Assembly: GCF_030247185.1 (NCBI RefSeq)
Contig: NC_080572.1
Span: 117,605,928-117,669,927 of the forward strand
Origin: Malaya genurostris
Lineage: Eukaryota > Arthropoda > Insecta > Diptera > Culicidae
Direction: 5' to 3'
Length of the DNA: 64,000 nt
This document shows positions 56,995 through 64,000 of this stretch, one piece after another. A program made the position numbers and the translations under genes. Numbering within the stretch: position 1 is the first letter of the stretch; each line of letters opens with the position of its first letter. The notes beneath the pieces are model-generated. The model had not been told where the DNA came from and searched no databases. It saw only the letters and a list, made by a program, of their open reading frames with translations.

Positions 56995-57723
56995 ATATTT
57001 GAGGTTCTCTTTTGAAGTCGAAATCGAAATTCAATTCCTGCTGTATAAGACAAGATGAGACAACTCGCGTTATGGGTTTCGGAGCCAGGCCTTGGGACTT
57101 CGAGTTGGGAGCCACTTTGTTGTTGTTTTTTTTTTTGCTTCTGGCTTGAGGAACCGGAGCAGAGATGCCATTTATATAGATTTTTACATGCGTATACAGT
57201 TTTCATGCAGAATACAGATTTTTCTACCGGTTTCCCAAAATTCAAAACAGATTTCACAAAATTCTGAAAGAACAAATTAAACTTTTTCGTCAGAGCTGTC
57301 TTTGGTAACAGTGACGAGATAAAAATTTCGTAATTGATGGACGATTCACAAATTGAACCGAAAAGCTTTAAATTGTGAAGATATTTGAAGCACTGAATTA
57401 ATAGATGGAAGTTAGATAGAGAAATGGAGCATGTTTAAAACAACACTGTAAGTAGATTTTTAAATTTGATTTATGATGGTTTCTAGAATATGGTTGTTTT
57501 GAATTTATTTATTTTTTCAAAATAAACAATGTTTTCTGTTTAATTTGAATCAAAATTTTTGTCTAGTCAGATAAAAAAAAAATATTTGTTTCGGTTGATT
57601 TTATTGTTGAATTAAACTAACTATTTATTACATGTTAACCATGTTGATTCAATCGTGCTATACTTTTATATCAAGAAAAATGGGTTCAATTCATCTATGG
57701 TCTTATTTGTGTAATGATACAAT
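56995..57723. other. Intergenic; old repeat-like ACAGATTT stretch
   Basis: Upstream of INTS8. A short stretch (57160-57270) with ATACAGATTTTTCTACCGG and CAAAACAGATTTCACAAAAT looks like a decayed repeat. No gene seen. Confidence 0.35.
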
Positions 57724-58432
57724 CACAGACTAACAGACAGGACACTCAAATTAGATTCTTCAATCATTTCAACGGTCTTTTTGAATATTTCTTTATTTGG
57801 GACAGTACTCACATATGTCATGATGGCGCCACGTTACCCTATCAAAAATATCCTGTCTGTCATCTAGACCGTGTTTATTTTTTTTCATTTACCAACAGAG
57901 TTGCCATTCATACAGAATTACCTGTAATGTATTGAGTTGTATACCTCCATGCGAATTTCATGCAGGATACAGATTTAATTCATATTGCCAAAACTATATA
58001 CATAATTGTGCCTACTTCTCATCCTCCAACGCAATACAAAATCGAACCAATATTTACTTGCTTCTGGTCTGCCGCCACTTAATTTCGGGTGAAAACTTCC
58101 AACACAATAAAAAATAGTCTAGATGAACAACGTTGAGTCAAATAAATGGTTACCTTCCAACATCGCGAAAAAGTTAAATGTATTATCAACGTAATCCAAT
58201 AATTTATTGTGACGATTCATTTTCAAATATTTTGATGAAATCAGGCATCCCTGCAAGCAGCTGATCGGTGTTGACAAACGAGGGGAAACCAACTAGTAAA
58301 AAAACTTGTACATGTCACAAGGGGTGTACAGATAGTAAATAGTTCGCGTAGTACAATATAGGTGGAACTAGTGCATCACGAAAAATTATTTTTATAAGAA
58401 TTTACTCATACTGTCATGTCTGTTAGTCTGTG
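57724..58432 (+). mobile_element. MITE, family B, copy 2
   Basis: CACAGACTAACAGACAGGAC to TGTCATGTCTGTTAGTCTGTG, flanked by ATACAAT (57717-57723) and ATACAAC (58433-58439), a 7-bp duplication with one mismatch. Length 709 bp and closely similar throughout to 45583-46293. Confidence 0.93.
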
Positions 58433-58951
58433 ATACAACTGAGATTACTGTTTAAATGAACCGTATTAGATTTATTTCATATGAACCAGAGCAATTTTCC
58501 CCGCGTGATTAAACCTCTCGTTTAAAGTTTGTGCGCATATAAGATCTTCTATTTCCTAGGGGAGTTTCTACAATGCAAGCGTTTGTATTAATAAATAAAC
58601 ATATTTGCAAAAATGGCATAATATTACATAACCGAGGGGGACGACACTAAAAAACAGCACTTCGCTTCGATTAGGCTTTTTCACGCTGCATACGATTATG
58701 CACACTTTCCTTCTCTTTGCTCCACATAGTATCAGTTGAATATGGATCGATCGTCTTTTCTTGGATTTTTGCTGGTTAAAAACATAACCATGGAGATATG
58801 ATGTATCGTAATAGGCCATGAAACCTGAAAGTTGCAAATGTCACATGAAGAAAAATATAATTTCAAAGACTGAAGTTTTTTTTATTTTTCAAGGAACAAT
58901 GGTATTAAATTTAAATAAAATGATGATATTTTTTAAATCATTAGTTTTCAG

Positions 58952-61900
58952 GAACATTTTTGGTTAAGATTAGAGAAAGAAGTAGGAGAGATTCCGTATA
59001 ACATTAAAACTATGCTGGAATATGTTGGATTTGTAAACGGCGCTCTAGCCAATATAACTGAAAGCGATTTGGACGCTATAGAACTTGACATACGTCAACT
59101 TTCATCTCAAGTTGTGAATCCAGATGTATGGAAATGCACAGAAAGATTCAAATCTCCATCCGAATTCCGGGTTTTCTCGGGAGAACGTGCGATCATAAGG
59201 TTGATTTCGAAAGCGGTCAATACTAGAGGGTTCAATTATTTCATGAAAATGAAAAAGCCAGTTCAGACAAATATTAAACCGAAGAGAGACCCAATATCCG
59301 TAATTCGTGAAAAAATCATCGAATTTTACAAAACAAGGTATAAAGATTATAAATATGATTATGTCTAATATAATTAAATCGTTTACAATAGATTGGATGA
59401 TGCCCAAATAGAACATTTTATTCCGATGTTAGAAACGATGAATGTGATAATTATTGAATCCAACGATTCGGAGCGGTTCGCTAGAATAAAATGTATTATA
59501 TGCAGTGGTGAGAAGTATATAACTTGTCGCCCAGAAAAAACTGGGCGCTGGAAAGTCACAAATTATTTAACACACCTGAAAAATGTTCATCAAATTACTT
59601 ACCCTACGACATCTACAACAAACAAACGGACATGCCAATCTGTGGCTTCTTGCTCCGACCGTATATCAAGAAAGGCATTTAAGACTTCGAATGCTATTAA
59701 TGTATCGTAAGTAGAGAATGATACACTAAAAATTCTCTGCGATTAACCAAATACTTAAAATTTAAGTGACATAGCAGATGATAATGGTAGATTAGAGATC
59801 GAAGTTCTAGATGAATCGGAAATCAACGACTCCGCGTTGGGATACAGCGATCACGAAGATAATGTATGTATTGAAGACGATCATAAGGAGATCGGATCGG
59901 AAAATATTGTACAAGCAATTTCTTTAAACATCCAAGGTGCTATAATGAGGCTTAAGTAGCACCAATGTTTCGAAGGCCTTTTCATCAGATGAGAGTAAGC
60001 CAGATACCGTGAATATTCTTACAAGTTTAAAAAAACGTGAAGCTACATCCAATAAGCATGGAATACGGTACACGAAACTGGAAAAAGATTTTTTTGTGTA
60101 TAGGTAACAAGACTATTCTAATCAATTTTTGAAACACTATCCAAATTTGAAATAGCTAACAGTCGATCTATTGTAATGACATTTGATAAATTCATAATCA
60201 AATTTGTATATTATATAAATAAATATTTCAATGTAGATACATACAAGGTGGAAAGGAAATGTACCAATTTGATCGAGCCAATGCTCCAGCCCCTCATATA
60301 CGAACGATACAACGTTGTTTGAGAGCAAATTCAGAACTGTTTGAAGAAGGTCGTCTAATGGTTGTCGAATTAAAACGGTATTTGCTGGAAAACGGTTATC
60401 CTTTAGTTATTTGTTGAAGTGAGGATGCAACCAGAATAACTGGAGGAATAGAATACAAACCTTTAAGTGATCAGATAACGGGACTCGTTTCTCCTTTAAG
60501 TAACAACGGATTACCTCAAATGAATCTGTTCAAGTGTTCGTCTCCTTCAAAACTGTTACTAGATTTGAAAAACTACCCTATTGGACGCAACGTACATTTA
60601 TCAATGGCACAACCATTGGCGTCGCATGCAGCACCCTTCTGTGTCAATTATTTTTGCACGGACAATAAATTCTCTACGAACGACGTTTTGAATAAATGGA
60701 CATTCATCAAACAAGAATTTGAAAAACAGGGCATTCGTATAGCGTGTAAAGCAACAGATGGCGATAGTCGTTTTATCAGTGCTATGATAAAAAAAATGAA
60801 GATGCCACTGATGAAAGAAAATCAGTTTGGAGAGTGGTTTATTTCTGATACCGACATAGAGGAAATCTGTGTGCAAGACACTACACATCTTGCAAATAAA
60901 TTTCGAACAAGGCTCGTTAAACAAGACATCCAGTTGCAGTTGGGTTCGTTTTGTTATTTGCTAATTACTCATCATTCGCCTAGCTAAGGTCACAAACAGA
61001 GTAACCGCGAGAAGCAGAGTTGAGCTTGGCGCTGATCAAAGCGGGAAATAAACTTACAGCAAATCAAAGGGGGACCGTGTTAGAGTGAAAACTGAGCAGA
61101 TTTCTCGCTTGTACTCTGACAGGGTCCTTTCGATTTGCTGCAAATATGTTTCTCGCTTTCGATAAGCTAATATCAGTCACCAGCTCGACTCAACTTCTCG
61201 TGCCCATTCTTCCCGCATTTTAGAACCGTTGCAAGACTACGAACATAAAATTTGAATATTTCTTTATTTGCATATGAAACAATAATATTAAGCTTACTTT
61301 TCACGTAAAGAGTGATCATAAAAAAGACTGTTTTTCGATTCGTTATATCTTTCCAACTATACTAGAAATGTTCTTTTACAAAATTCATTTTTGTAATATT
61401 TTTCTAACAGGAGATTTTCCTTCGTGCTGTGAAAATACAAAATATGCAGATATAAATATTAATTGATTAACTTGTCTTTGTAGGAAAGTTTCGAGTATCT
61501 AAATTACATCTAGAAGAATTAATTGCCGATGTATCGAAGGACAGACACGGATTGTCGCTATCAGATATTAACGAAAATGACAAAATGAAATTCAAGCCAG
61601 TATAAAAAATGACATCGATAACTGTTCTGAATACCCTCAAAGATAATGTTGCTGATTCCGAAGGAACCGTCGAGTTTCTAAAACTTGTATCATACGTCAT
61701 TTCCTCCTTCATGGACGAAACATTATCTCCATTACACCGAGTGTACAACATTTGGTTAGTGTAAAATTTATGAGACTCTAACTCTTCACTTGTTATGTAT
61801 TAATATTTTGTTAATGTAAATGTAAATTATTACGTAATAACACACGTAACACACAGTTGGTGTCATTTCATTTCAAACTAATTTAACGTATTTTTAAACC

Positions 61901-63088
61901 TTATTTGCAGGTATGTACTGTTTGTGGTTCGTTGTTGGCGAAATTCGAGTATTGAGAATGGACACACATTGAAACAGTGTGTAACAACCAATACTTATTG
62001 GGGCCTCGAAATTAACGCACATGCAATCATTTTGTACATTAAATTTTGTCGGATGTATGATGCCGAATTCATCATCACCATGCTGAACAGTCAAACATGT
62101 GAAGCGATTTTTAGAGATGCTCGCTCTTTCACTTCGACCGAATCAACGATAGTGAATTTTACAATTCAAGGATTCGAATCTAGGTTGAACAAAATTCAAA
62201 CAAAACGAGATATAATGCACAGCCAACAAAACACGCTAAGATTCCCACGACTGAATTCCTCATCCACAGGGAACAGGGTCGTTCTACCCAGTGATTGTGA
62301 AATTTCGGATGCAGTAGAAAAAGCGAAAGTTGCAGCAAAGGAAACTCTCCAAATGTTAGGTTTTGATTGTTCGAAGGTGTCTTTCAAAGAAAACATTATT
62401 TTAAAACAACCAAAAACAAAACCTTCCAGAGATTGTGCAAATTTCGAGTTTGTTGTAGTTCCCGAGGAAATTCGAAACGATGTTGAAAATGATGTATATG
62501 ACGCAGCTGAAATATTTGACAATGTTGGTGAAGAGTTACAACTGAAAAATTCAACAAACTTCAAGAATGTTTTCAAAATACGAAACCGTAACAAGAGAAT
62601 CATTCAAATAAAAAAAACGAACATTCATTTGGATGCTAAACTCTGGAATGCAAAAATGTTCATCCGACAGAGTGCATAGATTCCGGGAAACTAGTTCGTC
62701 TAGTAGTAACGTTAAAGACAAAAGATATTCAAATGAAGTTTTTCAAAATATCACGATTGGAGAGTTTGTACTGTTAAAACATAAAAATCATTTGGTGTTA
62801 TGTAAAACTTATGGTTTCCGGTTTTTGGATGGCAAACGGTGTGGATTATCGAACATGCCCGTCCATGCCCCTAGTCATTCACACCAACGAGGAGTTGAAG
62901 TACTGGGGAACTTTTTCAGTATTATTCACTACAGTGGGGTTTACGTTTTAGAGCTGATCGAAAACTATAGATCATTGAACATAAGCTGTTATGTTTCTCA
63001 TATGGAGAAACCAGCAATAGGCTCCGATGGTATTTTATACTACACAGAAAAAAATGTAGCGTACATCCAAAACTTCAAGAAAACTTGA
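58952..63088 (+). pseudogene. Multi-exon DDE-type transposase gene, inactivated
   Basis: Exons can be joined in phase: 58952-59337, 59392-59706, 59767-60103, 60237-60943, 61484-61754 and 61911-63088, encoding roughly 1,100 residues. N-terminal part: helical domain ending FRVFSGERAIIRLI. Then a zinc finger CIICSGEKYIT...HLKNVHQ, an acidic linker, SEDATRITGGIEY, CKATDGDSRF, ICVQDTTHLANKFRTRL, LADVSKDRHGLSLSDIN-like text, LHRVYNIWYVLFVVRCWR and SQTCEAIFRDARSFTST. The D, D and E in these blocks are candidate catalytic residues. Breaks: frameshift near 59940, TGA at 60415-60417, TAA at 61603-61605, frameshift in an A run near 62612. I know this protein type from animal genomes but cannot assign a superfamily. 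Confidence 0.8.
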
Positions 63089-63379
63089 TATAGATTTTGT
63101 TGTATGGTTATTATTTTGTCTAAATATAATTATTCGATGAATTACTATCTTATACACAATGAAAAGCAGTTTTTTTAATGTGAAAATGATTCATGAAGTA
63201 GCATAATAGGTGAAAAATAATCCTTGTATACAGTAATTTTCTTCAACAATTCCGTTATGTGAAATGTATGTTGAAAAGATTCTGTTCACGTGAAAATCCA
63301 GGATCTCAGTGGAATGAAATTGTTCCTAGCTCTACAACCTCTCCTATATGATGTAGGTAAAACAAAAACTCCGTCTGTC
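63089..63379. other. Right flank of the DDE element
   Basis: AT-rich DNA with TTCACGTGAAAATCCAGGAT and ATCTCAGT near 63310, weakly mirrored by ACTGAGAT at about 58440. This could be a decayed terminal inverted repeat, but no target duplication is visible. Confidence 0.3.
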
Positions 63380-63386
63380 TGTCGAA

Positions 63387-63862
63387 TCACTTGTTGTCCT
63401 TGGCCATCCAAGTTTTAACTATCTGAGAAGGTCCTGCTCGAATAATTGTCCCACGAACTGATATAAGCTTACCAAAACTATTAACCTTAATATTTCGCAA
63501 ATGTCCTTCAGGACCGTGGCCAATTACTAGGGGGCGAATCGGTTGTAACATAAGTTTGTTGCCAGATGCAGACAGTTCGGAGAGTTGTGAACTACCGTCC
63601 TGTAAAATCAGTTTTGTTATATTCTGGTGCATAGCAAACCCACACACCGAGAGCGTATGCTCCGGATTATCTGCCATATCCTGTCGGAATGTTGGCCATT
63701 CTCGTTTAATATCTGCGTCATTTTCCACAGTTTCTATATTCAACTCGAGCCAAAAATTATTCCGAATTTCATCTACATCGTACACTATACGGTTTCTCTT
63801 GTAGAGACGTCCAGAAGGGAAATCGTAAAGTAAACAGTTATGTAGTTTGCTGCTAATATGTA
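63387..63862 (-). CDS. MCM8: MCM8-like helicase, N-terminal exon only
   Basis: MCM8 (rec in Drosophila) is an AAA+ MCM-family helicase for meiotic recombination and crosslink repair. The minus-strand frame opens after an acceptor (CATATTAG then CAGC, about 63862), reads LYDFPSGRLYKRNRIVYDVD, then DNPEHTLSVCGFAMHQ and HLRNIKVNSFGKLISVRGTI followed by VKTWMA, matching the MCM N-terminal A and OB-fold regions. After WMA it runs into KDNK and a stop at 63387 without a good donor site. The zinc finger and ATPase parts should lie to the left but are absent from the window; INTS8 and a transposon are there instead. Upstream exons would be to the right of the window. Confidence 0.75.
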
Positions 63863-64000
63863 TTAAAGTAAAAAAAATGAATTGTTATCCTTTCTATAAG
63901 ATTTTCAATAACATATTTAATACTAAACACAGCTTTATTCAGTTTTTGCTTCAGTATTAATGAAAAACGTTTCTAAACATAAAAATTGCAAGTCTTAGCA

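Noticed and set aside
58430..63330. ACTGAGAT and ATCTCAGT as terminal inverted repeats of the DDE element
   Set aside because: Only eight bases match well, no target duplication is seen, and the left one abuts a MITE; kept as a hint only.

Overview
The window looks like a chromosomal segment from a mosquito, most likely a culicine (inference). It is AT-rich, has very short spliceosomal introns (54-60 bp) beside multi-kilobase ones, and is crowded with repeats of a type I associate with culicine genomes: 'CCTTTCTATATGAGAAAGG' repeats, tRNA-derived SINEs, small MITEs, a Jockey-clade retrotransposon, and Tc1/mariner relics. No tRNA, rRNA or CRISPR array was recognised. Four host protein genes are recognisable; most of the rest is transposon-derived or unrecognised.

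Layout. 1-12.6 kb: repeats, a 118-bp tandem array, a duplicated ~0.7-kb block, SINE pieces, an internally deleted non-LTR element (8.9-9.8 kb), and long stretches with nothing recognised. 12.6-20.5 kb: two broken copies of one non-LTR gag-like ORF1, one split by a 1.2-kb repeat, and a mariner-like transposase split by an element with 15-bp subterminal arrays. 20.5-24.2 kb: cryptically simple DNA, then a 2.9-kb Jockey-clade element with a perfect 15-bp target duplication. 25.4-37.7 kb: a plus-strand copper monooxygenase gene of the MOXD1/DBH-like family, its large intron filled with repeats. 38-51.2 kb: nested MITEs and a 3.3-kb hAT-like composite carrying G-rich arrays. 52.4-57 kb: the gene-dense core, with FEN1 (plus) and Integrator subunit 8 (minus) tail to tail with 88 bp between stop codons. 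57-63.1 kb: a MITE and a large multi-exon DDE-type transposase gene that has decayed. 63.4-63.9 kb: an exon of an MCM8-like helicase whose downstream part is not present in the window.

Functionally, FEN1 (Okazaki-flap and base-excision nuclease), INTS8 (Integrator-PP2A module) and the secretory-pathway monooxygenase are unrelated housekeeping or physiological genes; I see no operon-like logic. The window's main interest is its transposon archaeology: repeated 7-bp and 8-bp target duplications define element boundaries, two elements share a core but carry different subterminal arrays, and an unassigned DDE transposase can be reconstructed exon by exon. Exon boundaries were set by eye from GT/AG signals, reading-frame continuity and remembered protein families.
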